The translations under genes were made by a program, and so were the position numbers. 64,000 nucleotides of DNA from Radiobacillus deserti (GTDB lineage: Bacteria; Bacillota; Bacilli; Bacillales; Amphibacillaceae): NCBI RefSeq assembly GCF_007301515.1, contig NZ_CP041666.1, forward strand, positions 3,534,001 to 3,598,000, in the 5' to 3' direction. Within the stretch, counting starts at the first letter, position 1. Every line of letters starts with the position of its first letter. This document shows positions 55,230 through 64,000 of this stretch, piece by piece. A model generated the notes under the pieces. It saw only the letters and a program-made list of their open reading frames with translations, was not told where the DNA came from and did no database searches.

Positions 55230-56603
55230 TTATGCACCTGCACCTACTGGTGGGATGTCGCTTTCTTGATAGCGGTGATCTAGATCTACGAATTTGTTGT
55301 ATTCTTTCACGAATGCTAATTCTACCGTTCCTACTGGACCGTTACGTTGCTTCGCTAAGATTATCTCAATAATGTTTTGTTTTTCAGATTCCTTATCATA
55401 ATAGTCATCACGATATAAGAAACCAACAATATCGGCATCTTGCTCAATACTTCCTGATTCACGTAAGTCAGACATCATGGGACGCTTGTCCTGTCGTTGC
55501 TCTACGCCACGAGACAGCTGTGATAAAGCTATCAAAGGAACATTTAATTCTCTTGCTAATGCTTTTAAGGATCTAGAAATCTCAGAAACTTCTTGTTGTC
55601 TATTCTCTTTAGAATTTACACTACCTTGAATCAATTGTAAGTAGTCTATTAAGATCATTCCTAGTCCACTTTCTTGTTTAAGACGACGACATTTCGAGCG
55701 GATTTCACTCACACGAATACCAGGCGTATCATCAATATAAATACCAGCATTGGACAAGCTCCCCATCGCCATGGTTAACTTGCTCCAGTCCTCTGCTTCC
55801 AAACTACCTGTACGGAGGCGTTGTGCATCGATGTTTCCTTCTGCACATAGCATACGAGATACGAGCTGTTCTGCCCCCATCTCCAAGCTAAAAATAGCTA
55901 CATTTTCTTGGGCATGAATCGCAACGTTTTGGGCAATATTCAAGGCAAATGCTGTCTTACCTACGGAAGGACGTGCTGCAATAATAATTAAATCATTACG
56001 CTGAAAGCCAGATGTGATTTTGTCTAAATCTCGATACCCAGTCGGTACACCCGTAACCGATGCATTATGATGATGTAGTTTTTCAATATCATCATATACC
56101 TCAATTAGTACATCTTTAATATTTTTAAAAGCACCTGAGTTTTTGCGATTGGATACTTCCAAGATCGTCTTTTCCGCTTCGTTTACAACATCATCGACTT
56201 CTTCTTCTTTTTCAAAGCTATTGGTTACAATATCAGTAGCAGTCCGAATTAATCTACGAAGTAACGCCTTTTCATCTACAATTCTACTATAATACTCAAT
56301 ATTAGCTGCAGTAGGTACAGAGTTTGCTAAATCACTAAGATAAGAGACTCCTCCTACTTCATCCAACAGCTTTGCATTTGCTAATGCTGTTGTCACCGTA
56401 ACAATATCTATTGGTTCCCCTTTATCCGATAAACTCACCATTACACTAAAAATGCGTTGGTGACTAGCTCGATAAAAATCATCTGGCGTTAGAATCTCGG
56501 ATGCTCTAGAAAGGGCTTCTGGTTCAAGAAATATCGCACCGAGCACCGCTTGTTCTGCTTCTATATTATGGGGTGGGGTACGATCATTCCATAATTCACT
56601 CAT
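55230..56603 (-). CDS. dnaB: Replicative DNA helicase DnaB (Bacillus DnaC)
   Basis: 457 aa hexameric replication-fork helicase. N-terminal domain (PPHNIEAEQAVLGAIF), linker and RecA-like domain with Walker A (AARPSVGKTAFALNIA), Walker B (GMILIDYLQLI) and the DnaB-type motif SQLSRGVEQRQDKRP plus MMSDLRESGSIEQDADIVGF. The start is ATG. Lies behind rplI by 69 bp, as in Bacillus. Complete. Confidence 0.97.
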   Translation of the reverse strand: MSELWNDRTPPHNIEAEQAVLGAIFLEPEALSRASEILTPDDFYRASHQRIFSVMVSLSDKGEPIDIVTVTTALANAKLLDEVGGVSYLSDLANSVPTAANIEYYSRIVDEKALLRRLIRTATDIVTNSFEKEEEVDDVVNEAEKTILEVSNRKNSGAFKNIKDVLIEVYDDIEKLHHHNASVTGVPTGYRDLDKITSGFQRNDLIIIAARPSVGKTAFALNIAQNVAIHAQENVAIFSLEMGAEQLVSRMLCAEGNIDAQRLRTGSLEAEDWSKLTMAMGSLSNAGIYIDDTPGIRVSEIRSKCRRLKQESGLGMILIDYLQLIQGSVNSKENRQQEVSEISRSLKALARELNVPLIALSQLSRGVEQRQDKRPMMSDLRESGSIEQDADIVGFLYRDDYYDKESEKQNIIEIILAKQRNGPVGTVELAFVKEYNKFVDLDHRYQESDIPPVGAGA

Positions 56604-56672
56604 CGTGCGCTTCCTCCTTCACTCTATGAAAACGAAACGAGGCTAACCTTAACCAGGTGGAGCCCATTCTTC

Positions 56673-57119
56673 TTATTCTTCCGTTACATGCACTTTGATG
56701 GTTCCTGTTACTTCAGGGTGCAACTTTACTGGTACATTGCTATAACCTAATGCACGAATTGGGTTATCTAACTCAATCTTACGCTTGTCCAATTTAATTT
56801 TATGAGATTTTTTTAGCTCATCTGCAATTTGTTTGCTTGTTATGGACCCGAAAAGTCTTCCACCTTCTCCAGATTTCGCTTTTAGTTCTACAGTAAGATT
56901 TTCTAGGGTTGCTTTTAGTTTTTTTGCATCTTCTACTTCTTCTTGCGCTAATTGCTTCTCTTTATTTTTTTGCGCTTCTAACGCTTTTAAGTTTCCACCT
57001 GTCGCTTCTACAGCCAGGTTGTTTTTTAATAGATAGTTTCTTGCATATCCATCGGATACGTTTTTAACTTCTCCCTTTTTCCCTTTCCCTTTTACATCCT
57101 CTAAAAAGATTACTTTCAT
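56673..57119 (-). CDS. rplI: Ribosomal protein bL9
   Basis: 148 aa, normal size. MKVIFLEDVKGKGKKGEVKN, VSDGYARNYLLKNNLAVEA (N-domain), coiled linker and C-domain GRLFGSITSKQIADEL. Binds 23S rRNA. Its ATG overlaps the gdpP stop (ATGA, 4 bp). Confidence 0.98.
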   Translation of the reverse strand: MKVIFLEDVKGKGKKGEVKNVSDGYARNYLLKNNLAVEATGGNLKALEAQKNKEKQLAQEEVEDAKKLKATLENLTVELKAKSGEGGRLFGSITSKQIADELKKSHKIKLDKRKIELDNPIRALGYSNVPVKLHPEVTGTIKVHVTEE

Positions 57120-59089
57120 TCTGAGTCTCCCCCTTCGAAATACTCATCAATAATGGATTGTAATTGCTCTCGAGCTTCTTCTAATGTAACATCATCTAGT
57201 TGCGTCGCAGCATTCGTGAGGTGTCCACCACCATTCATTTTTTCCATGATGATTTGGACGTTTATATCTCCTAAAGAACGGGCACTAATGCCTATCCGAC
57301 CGTCGGAGCGCTCCGATATAACAAAGGATGCTTTAATCCCACTCATCGTCAGCAATGTGTCTGCGGCTTGCGCAATAATAACAGGACCAAGTGTATTCCC
57401 TTGTTCGCCGACTGATATGGCGACACCTTCTCGATAGATTTTAGTATTCTCTATTAAATGACTTCGCTCTATATATATATCCAAATCTTCTTTCATAAAC
57501 TTCTGCACGAGCACTGTGTCCGCACCTTTTGAACGGAGATAGGAAGCCGCATCAAATGTACGGGATCCAGTACGGAGTGTGAAACTTTTTGTATCTACAA
57601 TAATACCAGAGAGTAGTGCTGTAGATTCTAACATATTTAATTTCAAATTTTTTGGTTGATATTCTAATAGCTCTGTTACAAGCTCCGCTGTAGAAGAGGC
57701 ATATGGCTCCATATATACAAGCGTTGGGTTTTCGATAAACTCTTCTGCACGACGATGGTGATCGATGACCACCACGTGCTCTGATTTATTTAATAATCTC
57801 GACTCTGCGACTAACGAAGGCTTATGCGTATCTACAACGACTAACAATGTGTTTTTGGATACAATGTCCATCGCATGGTCTGGCGGAATAAAATGGGACC
57901 AAAGATCTTCCTCTAAACGGATCTCTTCCACTAATCGTTGAACCCCTGTATCAATATCATCATGGTCTAACACGATATAACCATCCACGTCATTGGCCTG
58001 TGCAATTTTTAAAATTCCGATTGCTGCTCCAATGGAATCCATGTCGGGAGATTTATGTCCCATAATAAGAACTTTATCACTTTCACTCACAAGCTCTTTT
58101 AAAGCATGGGAGATAACACGTGCACGTACTCGCGTTCTCTTTTCCATTGGATTTGTTTTTCCACCATAAAATCGAACCTTGCCAGATTCCTCCTTAATGG
58201 CAACTTGATCTCCACCGCGTCCCAATGCTAAATCAAGGCTGGACTGAGCTAGTTCTCCAAGTGTCGGTAAGGAAACTTCTCCAGAACCAATTCCGATACT
58301 TAGGGTCAACGGTACGTTTCGATCCGATATAAGTTCGCGAACCTCATCTAAAATTTCAAATTTGGTTTTCTCTAATTGCCTAAGAATTTGCTTGTTCATC
58401 ACAGCTAAAAAACGCTCTTGTGAAGTTCGTTTTAAATAAATGCCATATTGATTCGACCATTCATTTAAAATGGAAGTCACTCGGGAGTTTATTTGACTTT
58501 TCGCTGTATCATCCATTGCTTGCGTGATTTCTTCATAGTTATCAAGAAAAATAATTCCTAAAATTGTCTGCTCATTGAAATATAAATTTTGAATTTCTTT
58601 TTGTTTCGTCCGGTCAAAGAAGTAAAGCAATCGCTCTTCTTTTTTAATCACAACTTGAAAATCAAACGCATCGATTGGTAACCATATATCGTTTTTTTCC
58701 TCTTTTATAGCTGTAACGATATCATCTGATAATTCTCGTAGTGACTTTCCTACTAGCGTTTCATCCTCCGTAAATTGATTCATATACGGATTTACCCATT
58801 CAATAAGAAAATCATCACTAAATAATGCAATCCCAATGGGCATCTCCAGTAATGCTTCTTCCCCTACCTTTTTCACTCGATGGGATAACGTACTAATGTA
58901 TTCTTCTGTCTCTACAACAATATTACGTTCCATTTTAACGCTGTAGTAAATAGAGGCAATTAATAAGGCTGTCATAATCAGGCCAATAATCCATTGAAAA
59001 TACCAAATAAAGCCTAAACAGATGACAGACAAAACATATATGATTTGTAAATGGCCACTCATGGATGGCTTTTTAATAAAGTCAGGCAT
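57116..59089 (-). CDS. gdpP: Cyclic-di-AMP phosphodiesterase GdpP
   Basis: 657 aa (YybT). Two TM helices (about 13-50), PAS, degenerate GGDEF (ALGRGGDQVAI) and the DHH-DHHA1 catalytic part (GHKSPDMDSIGAAIG, VVVDTHKPSLV, VIDHHRRAEE, GGGHLTNAATQ). Degrades c-di-AMP; controls potassium and wall homeostasis. Complete, and translationally coupled to rplI. Confidence 0.97.
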   Translation of the reverse strand: MPDFIKKPSMSGHLQIIYVLSVICLGFIWYFQWIIGLIMTALLIASIYYSVKMERNIVVETEEYISTLSHRVKKVGEEALLEMPIGIALFSDDFLIEWVNPYMNQFTEDETLVGKSLRELSDDIVTAIKEEKNDIWLPIDAFDFQVVIKKEERLLYFFDRTKQKEIQNLYFNEQTILGIIFLDNYEEITQAMDDTAKSQINSRVTSILNEWSNQYGIYLKRTSQERFLAVMNKQILRQLEKTKFEILDEVRELISDRNVPLTLSIGIGSGEVSLPTLGELAQSSLDLALGRGGDQVAIKEESGKVRFYGGKTNPMEKRTRVRARVISHALKELVSESDKVLIMGHKSPDMDSIGAAIGILKIAQANDVDGYIVLDHDDIDTGVQRLVEEIRLEEDLWSHFIPPDHAMDIVSKNTLLVVVDTHKPSLVAESRLLNKSEHVVVIDHHRRAEEFIENPTLVYMEPYASSTAELVTELLEYQPKNLKLNMLESTALLSGIIVDTKSFTLRTGSRTFDAASYLRSKGADTVLVQKFMKEDLDIYIERSHLIENTKIYREGVAISVGEQGNTLGPVIIAQAADTLLTMSGIKASFVISERSDGRIGISARSLGDINVQIIMEKMNGGGHLTNAATQLDDVTLEEAREQLQSIIDEYFEGGDSE

Positions 59090-59206
59090 ATCTTTCAGCT
59101 CCTAAAACTATACTCCGAGCTATATACATGTTCGGCTAGGAAGTACATGAAATAAAACCAATTGCAACGAACCTTCAGACTCCTCCTAGCTAGCGTCTCA
59201 TGTGAC

Positions 59207-60154
59207 CTACTTTTTCTTTTCATCTGTTATTCGATCTCGTAATCCGAAACCTAAATCAATTATACCTAAGATTCGGATAAGATACAGTCCTATGAAAGGA
59301 AAAAGAACCGAAAAGACTATAGTAATAACTGGAATTGCCTTTGATAATTTTTTCGTGTGTGTATAAAAGAAAATAAAGGATAAACCTTGTAGAATCACTA
59401 AGAATCCAGCTAAATTACTAATGTTTATTGCAGCTTGGTACAGCATTCCGGATTTTTCGGTCACTATCCACATTAATACAATACCGATGAAATAAAACCA
59501 AACAACGGAAACTGGAAGTCGAAATTGTCGGAATGGCGGAAACGTCAGCTTTCTTTTTTCCGACACGTATATTATTTTATAACCTAACCACTGTGCAAGG
59601 AAAGCTAATAGGATGCCAATTACTGCAAAGACGACGGGTAGTAAATCGATCACATAAAGCATTTGCTCTAGGACTAAATCCATGTTCGCTTCAGATGCAT
59701 CTAATCCGAACGATGTTAGCATCTCTTCACTTGTCTGAATAGATTCGTGAATAGCTTGTCGTATTTCTTCCACTATGTGGATTGAAAATGCAGACTGAAT
59801 AAAAAGAAAGCCTAACATTATTCCTAAAATGGAGCCAACAGAGCCTCTTGCCCACGATTCATATGGACCTCGCTTTTGGTGAATGGATTCTCCTAGCATC
59901 GTTCCCGTTAATACCGCTACTAGACTAAAAGGAACGGTTATGATGGAGAATAAAACCGTCGTAAAAAACACGGTAATAAGTGCAAAGATACTACCGGGTT
60001 TCCACCCATATCTTGAAGTAAATAAGAGAAATGGGATAGGTAAGAAAAATACAGTTAATAGCTCGATTCCAGGAATCATGAGCGTACATAAAAGCAATAC
60101 ACTATATACAGCTACTTGTATCAATCCTGTGAGAAGCTGATTTCGATTATTCAT
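59207..60154 (-). CDS. yybS: YybS, DUF2232 membrane protein
   Basis: 315 aa polytopic membrane protein with about eight TM helices. MNNRNQLLTGLIQVAVYSVL start and the FLPIPFLLFTSRYGWKPG motif are typical of DUF2232. Function unknown. Neighbour of gdpP in all bacilli; the gap to gdpP is 117 bp. Confidence 0.9.
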   Translation of the reverse strand: MNNRNQLLTGLIQVAVYSVLLLCTLMIPGIELLTVFFLPIPFLLFTSRYGWKPGSIFALITVFFTTVLFSIITVPFSLVAVLTGTMLGESIHQKRGPYESWARGSVGSILGIMLGFLFIQSAFSIHIVEEIRQAIHESIQTSEEMLTSFGLDASEANMDLVLEQMLYVIDLLPVVFAVIGILLAFLAQWLGYKIIYVSEKRKLTFPPFRQFRLPVSVVWFYFIGIVLMWIVTEKSGMLYQAAINISNLAGFLVILQGLSFIFFYTHTKKLSKAIPVITIVFSVLFPFIGLYLIRILGIIDLGFGLRDRITDEKKK

Positions 60155-60233
60155 ATTTTGGACACCCCAAACTATTTTGTATTCCTATTTTCACCCCGGA
60201 TATACATTTTGTTCCTAATTATGGTCTTTACGG

Positions 60234-60323
60234 AGAAAAAGCACAGCTAAAGCCGCTGTGCAATCTAGGTTCATCATACCTATGATGATTAGCTTATAGA
60301 CCCATTCCGTAATCAAACATGAT
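60234..60323 (-). ncRNA. Candidate small RNA or yybS leader with intrinsic terminator
   Basis: On the minus strand a promoter is visible (TTGTAC at 60354-60359, 18 bp, TATAAT at 60330-60335). About 80 nt downstream comes GCACAGC-GGCTTTA-GCTGTGC followed by TTTTT (stem 60241-60261), a classic terminator, still 80 bp before the yybS start. A second hairpin (TCATCAT ... ATGATGA) lies between. The transcript of about 90 nt could be a free sRNA or an attenuator. Confidence 0.45.
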
Positions 60324-60431
60324 AACGCCATTATAATCTATTTACGTTTTAAAGTACAAATTATGTAGATACAGATGGCTCCTTTTCGAAGCTATTGTAT
60401 AATAGACAGTAATATTGGGAGGGGGCGTATC

Positions 60432-61223
60432 ATGATTAAAGCTGTATTTTTAGATTTAGATGATACTTTGCTATGGGATAAAAAAAGTGTACAAGTAGCC
60501 TTTCATAAGACTTGTACACTTGCAGAGGAACGCTTAGGTATAGATGCGAAGCAGCTGGAATCTGCTGTGAGAGCAGAGGCTATAAAATTATATCAATCGT
60601 ACTCTTTTTATCCTTTTACAAAAAAAATTGGAATTAATCCATTTGAGGGTCTTTGGGGGACATTTGAAGATCAAAAGGATGAGTTTATCACCATGAATAA
60701 AATCATCCCGCAATATCAACAGGATGCTTGGATAAACGGATTGCGAGCATTGGGAATTGATAATCCGTATTTCGGTAAAGAGTTAGCCAAAACATTTCCT
60801 AAGATGAGGAAAGCTAGTCCATTTCTGTATGAAGATAGCTTAGACGTTTTGGATAAGCTTCAAGCCGACTACCGATTATTGTTAGTAACGAATGGGTCCC
60901 CTCAACTACAAAAAACAAAATTAACCATTACACCTGAACTTGCACCTTATTTTGAACATATTCTAATTTCCGGAGATTTCGGGATTGGAAAACCAGATCC
61001 AAGCATTTTTAAACATGCATTAGAGCTTGTTTCCCTTTCTCCTGATGAGGTCATCATGGTTGGGGATAATTTGTTAACAGATATTCTAGGAGCCTCCAAA
61101 TCTCAAATAAAATCTGTCTGGATTAATAGAGAAGAAAACGAGCTGCATACTGTGGCTCCTACTTATCAAATTCATTCACTATCTGAATTACCAGAGCTAC
61201 TAAATAACATAAATAGTAACTAA
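60432..61223 (+). CDS. HAD-superfamily hydrolase
   Basis: 263 aa from the ATG after GGGAGGGGGC; the open frame extends to 60375. Motif I FLDLDDTLL (nucleophile Asp), motif II LLLVTNGSP, motif III GDFGIGKPDPSIF (Lys) and motif IV MVGDNLLTDILGA. A phosphatase or haloacid-dehalogenase-type enzyme; substrate unknown. Possible -10 (TATAAT, 60398-60403) precedes it. Convergent with serA. Confidence 0.92.
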   Translation: MIKAVFLDLDDTLLWDKKSVQVAFHKTCTLAEERLGIDAKQLESAVRAEAIKLYQSYSFYPFTKKIGINPFEGLWGTFEDQKDEFITMNKIIPQYQQDAWINGLRALGIDNPYFGKELAKTFPKMRKASPFLYEDSLDVLDKLQADYRLLLVTNGSPQLQKTKLTITPELAPYFEHILISGDFGIGKPDPSIFKHALELVSLSPDEVIMVGDNLLTDILGASKSQIKSVWINREENELHTVAPTYQIHSLSELPELLNNINSN

Positions 61224-61228
61224 TAAAA

Positions 61229-61257
61229 GCAGGCATTATCTATAGGATAATGCCTGC
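61229..61257 (-). terminator. Terminator between the HAD gene and serA
   Basis: GCAGGCATTATC / GATAATGCCTGC with a short loop, T-run (TTTTATT) on the minus strand. Confidence 0.8.
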
Positions 61258-61263
61258 CACCAC

Positions 61264-62850
61264 TTACAAATCTATTGGGGTTACACCGTAAATATCCGAT
61301 AGCTGACTAAGTTGATCTAATGCTCTTCTTTCTAAATGCTTATCAATGGTTAACATCATAATTGCATCTCCACCTGCGTTCGAACGGCCAACCTGCATTG
61401 TCGCTATGTTGATTTCTTCTCGAGCCAATAAAGTACCTACTCGACCAATCGCACCTGGTTGGTCTTTATGTCTAATAAATACCATGTGCCCTTCTGGCAA
61501 CACATCCACACTATACGTATCTACTAAGACAATACGAGCACCAAGTCCATTTAGAAGCGTTCCAGCTACTTTTCTAGTACCTACATTTGTCTTCACTTCT
61601 ACTGTTAATAGGTTTGTAAAACCTTTGGCAGAGGATGACTTATGCTCATGTACTTCGATTCCCTTTCGATCAGCTAAAAAAGCTGCATTTACATCGTTGA
61701 CATGATCTCCTAAATGGCGTTTTAATAATCCTTTTAACGCATTTCGTGTTAATGGACCCACCTCAAAATCCGTTAATTCTCCAGAATAGTAGATGTTGAC
61801 TTCCTCCATGACCCCTTGCGTCAAATTGGATACGAATACACCTAACTTTTCCGCTAAATAAAAATATGGCTCTATTTTATTCATTACTTCTTTTGCGACA
61901 GATGGTAAATTAACTGGATTTTTCGCTAACCCACCAGATAGGAAATTCACCACATCGTGGCTCACATCTATGGCTACACTTTCCTGTGCCTCTACAGTAC
62001 TTGCTCCTAAGTGGGGCGTTGCAATTACTTCCGGTAGCTCCAAAAGCTTATGGTCCGTTACAGGTTCCTGTTCGAATACATCGAGTCCAGCTCCTGCAAC
62101 TTTTTTGTTCACAATCGCATCATATAGTGCATCTTCATCTATGATACCACCACGTGCGCAGTTTACGATTTGTACACCATCTTTCATTTTCTCAAATGCT
62201 TCCTTATTTATTAAATGCTTTGTTTCTTTTAATAATGGAGTATGGATAGTTATAAAATCAGCTTGAGCCAACACCTCTTCTAACGTCCCGTACCCAATCC
62301 CCATTTTTTCCGCTTTTTCTTCTGTCAAAAATGGATCATAAGCTACTACATTCATACGTTGACCTTTTGCACGAGCTGCCACCTCTGCTCCAATTCTCCC
62401 TAGCCCAACAACACCTAATGTTTTATTTTTCAGCTCTACTCCCACATATTTTTTACGATCCCATTTTTTATTTTTTAAGGCATGGTAGGCTTGAGGGATG
62501 TTTCGAGCTAATGACATTATCATCGCCATCGTGTGCTCGGCCGCAGAGTTGGTATTTCCATCAGGAGCATTTACGACAATGATTCCATGTTCCGTTGCTG
62601 CATCTAGGTCGATATTATCGACACCGACTCCTGCTCTTCCTACAATTTTTAAGTTTTTTGCTTTCTCTATAATCTCTCTCGTAACCTGCGTCTGGCTTCG
62701 AACGAGTAATGCATCAAAGGCTTCAATCTTCTCCGCCAATTCTTCCGGTGTTAGTCCAGTATCTACAGTAACTTCTATATGCTCGGCTTGTCGTAATGGA
62801 TAGATTCCATCTTCACTTAACGGATCACTTATCAGTACCTTTAAGACCAT
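61264..62850 (-). CDS. serA: D-3-phosphoglycerate dehydrogenase SerA
   Basis: 528 aa from the ATG after AGGAGG (an ATG at 62895 is in frame). First step of serine synthesis. NAD-binding GVVGLGRIGAEVAARAKG, VGRAGVGVDNIDLDAA, catalytic His in ATPHLGASTVEAQ and the C-terminal ACT domain (GAIGRVGTLLAREEINIATM). Four bases behind the aminotransferase gene, so both form a serine-metabolism operon. Confidence 0.97.
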   Translation of the reverse strand: MVLKVLISDPLSEDGIYPLRQAEHIEVTVDTGLTPEELAEKIEAFDALLVRSQTQVTREIIEKAKNLKIVGRAGVGVDNIDLDAATEHGIIVVNAPDGNTNSAAEHTMAMIMSLARNIPQAYHALKNKKWDRKKYVGVELKNKTLGVVGLGRIGAEVAARAKGQRMNVVAYDPFLTEEKAEKMGIGYGTLEEVLAQADFITIHTPLLKETKHLINKEAFEKMKDGVQIVNCARGGIIDEDALYDAIVNKKVAGAGLDVFEQEPVTDHKLLELPEVIATPHLGASTVEAQESVAIDVSHDVVNFLSGGLAKNPVNLPSVAKEVMNKIEPYFYLAEKLGVFVSNLTQGVMEEVNIYYSGELTDFEVGPLTRNALKGLLKRHLGDHVNDVNAAFLADRKGIEVHEHKSSSAKGFTNLLTVEVKTNVGTRKVAGTLLNGLGARIVLVDTYSVDVLPEGHMVFIRHKDQPGAIGRVGTLLAREEINIATMQVGRSNAGGDAIMMLTIDKHLERRALDQLSQLSDIYGVTPIDL

Positions 62851-62854
62851 TTCT

Positions 62855-64000
62855 TTAAACCTCCTGTAAATATACCTTTTGTGCCGCTGCGACACCTTTA
62901 CCTAATTCAATAGACTTCCCAGTACGCTGTAACGCTAATTCTAATAGACTTATGATTTGTAAAACATCGGCCGGCGAACAGTATCCCATATGACCTATAC
63001 GGAATATTTCTCCTTTCATATGCTGTTGTCCACCAGCTACAGCTACTGCAAACTCATTTTTTAATACTTTTCTTAAAGCTTCTGCATCAAAATCGTCTGG
63101 TTTAACTGCTGTAACAGTAGGTGATCCATCCTCATCGTTTGTTAAAAGAGGGATTTGCAGCGCCTTTAATGCTTCCCGAGTCATGTTTTTCATAAGAGAA
63201 TGTCGCTTGTAAACATTGTCTAGTCCTTCTTCTTCCAATAATTTGAAGTACTTGATGTAGTCCAAACAGCAAAGATAAAGCTGCTGGTGTAAAAGGAGTA
63301 GAGTCTTTCACCAAATTATCTCGATATTTCTTTAAATCCAGATAAAATCTTGGTTGTGCATTTGCTTCGATTACGTTCCAGGCTCTCTCACTAGCAGCAA
63401 TAAAAGCTAAACCAGCTGGTAACATTAAAGCCTTTTGGGAACCCGTCACAAATACATCAATTCCCCACTCATCCATTTTCGTTTCTACACCACCCACGCA
63501 GGACACTCCATCTACTGCGATTAAGGCATCCGATACGGAACGAACAGCTTCTCCAAGCTTATCAATTGGATTTAGTACTCCTGTAGACGTCTCACAATAG
63601 GTTGCAAAAACAACTTTAATTTCTTGATGTTTTTGCAAATAGCTTTTAACCTCTTCGGGATCAAATGCTTTTCCCCATTCTACATCCATGCGGTGATTCT
63701 TAATTCCATATGCATCACATATTTTCGTGAATCGATCTCCAAACGCACCTGTAACAATTACTAGTACTTCTTCTCCTGGTCTAACCGTATTCACGACGGC
63801 CATCTCTAACCCTGATGTTCCACTTGCACTAACGACCATAACTTCTTGTTCCGTACCGAATATAGGTTTGAGCTTAGGACGGATAGATTGGATAAGCTCT
63901 TTTGCCTCTTGACCACGATGTCCAATCATTGTTTGACTCATCGCACGATGCACACTAGGAGGAATTGGACTAGGTCCTGGTATACGTAGAAACTGTTGAT
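62855..64000 (-). pseudogene. PLP-dependent serine-type aminotransferase, one frameshift, 5' end outside window
   Basis: Class V aminotransferase (serine/alanine-glyoxylate type). The visible N-terminal part begins FLRIPGPSPIPP and includes TGSQKALMLPAGLAF with the PLP-Lys in SQK. At about 63262 the frame shifts: the first part ends TPFTPAALSLLFGL and the C-terminal part continues YIKYFKLLEEEGLDNVY in another frame to a stop at 62855. The gene starts beyond 64000. Next to serA it probably takes the role of the serine-pathway transaminase. The shift may be real or an error. Confidence 0.85.

Noticed and set aside
1..64000. CRISPR arrays, rRNA and tRNA genes
   Set aside because: No regularly spaced repeats and no rRNA- or tRNA-like segments were recognised by reading; covariance searches could not be run.

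Overview
The window is a stretch of a low-GC Gram-positive chromosome, most likely a member of the Bacillaceae (Oceanobacillus/Ornithinibacillus/Virgibacillus type). The evidence is the conserved origin-proximal block yybS-gdpP-rplI-dnaB-purA-(M23 peptidase)-walR-walK-walH-walI-walJ-htrA, all on the minus strand, with rlmH further along, strong AGGAGG-type ribosome binding sites and Bacillus-like proteins throughout. A 'GTGACAGGCAC' type intergenic sequence near 55.15 kb is of a kind I associate with that group (weak evidence).

Region by region. 1-2.3 kb: end of an ABC exporter (ATPase cut by the window edge, permease, anchored TPR protein). 2.5-8.2 kb: ordinary chromosome in decay, with a frameshifted S41 peptidase, a tiny membrane protein, a rhodanese, a multiply frameshifted IS21-family element (4977-7120), and a frameshifted gene whose 3' end the IS has removed. 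8.85-29.9 kb: accessory DNA inserted at the 3' end of rlmH, organised like a staphylococcal SCC element. Three short sites (8846, 9807, 29883) each encode the RlmH C-terminus EPYHK plus stop with different synonymous codons; they look like recombination sites and bound a main element of about 20 kb and a vestigial one of about 1 kb. The main element carries a membrane protein/KAP NTPase/HEPN-like operon, an OLD-family ATPase-TOPRIM nuclease, an HpaII-like restriction-modification pair whose methyltransferase has a fused DNA-binding head, a second XRE plus nuclease-like pair, several regulators, a putative replication initiator, and a three-gene recombination operon (52-aa protein, catalytic-domain-only serine recombinase, large serine recombinase) whose last gene runs into rlmH in antisense.

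30.4-44.4 kb: metabolic and membrane genes between rlmH and htrA (Lin0512 family, DoxX, aldo/keto reductase, DCC oxidoreductase, chemotaxis receptor, DehI-like protein, SodF-like superoxide dismutase, and a mannoside operon: ROK regulator, GH38 alpha-mannosidase, ROK sugar kinase, manA). 44.49-44.68 kb: a dense cluster of DnaA boxes between that operon and htrA. 44.7-60.2 kb: core envelope-stress, purine and replication genes. 60.2-64 kb: a candidate small RNA or leader, a HAD hydrolase, serA, and a frameshifted serine-type aminotransferase cut by the right edge.

The strongest new observation is at the attachment sites. If the element were excised between 29883 and 9807, the recombinase frame would cross the joined site and meet a stop codon, then a hairpin, both supplied by the LEFT end of the element. 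The recombinase therefore seems to have its native 3' end only in the circular form; when integrated it reads 44 codons into antisense rlmH. The vestigial site at 8846 supplies an equivalent stop.

Caution: single-base frameshifts occur in many genes, several in A/T homopolymers and one in the core gene purA, so some 'pseudogenes' may be sequencing errors.
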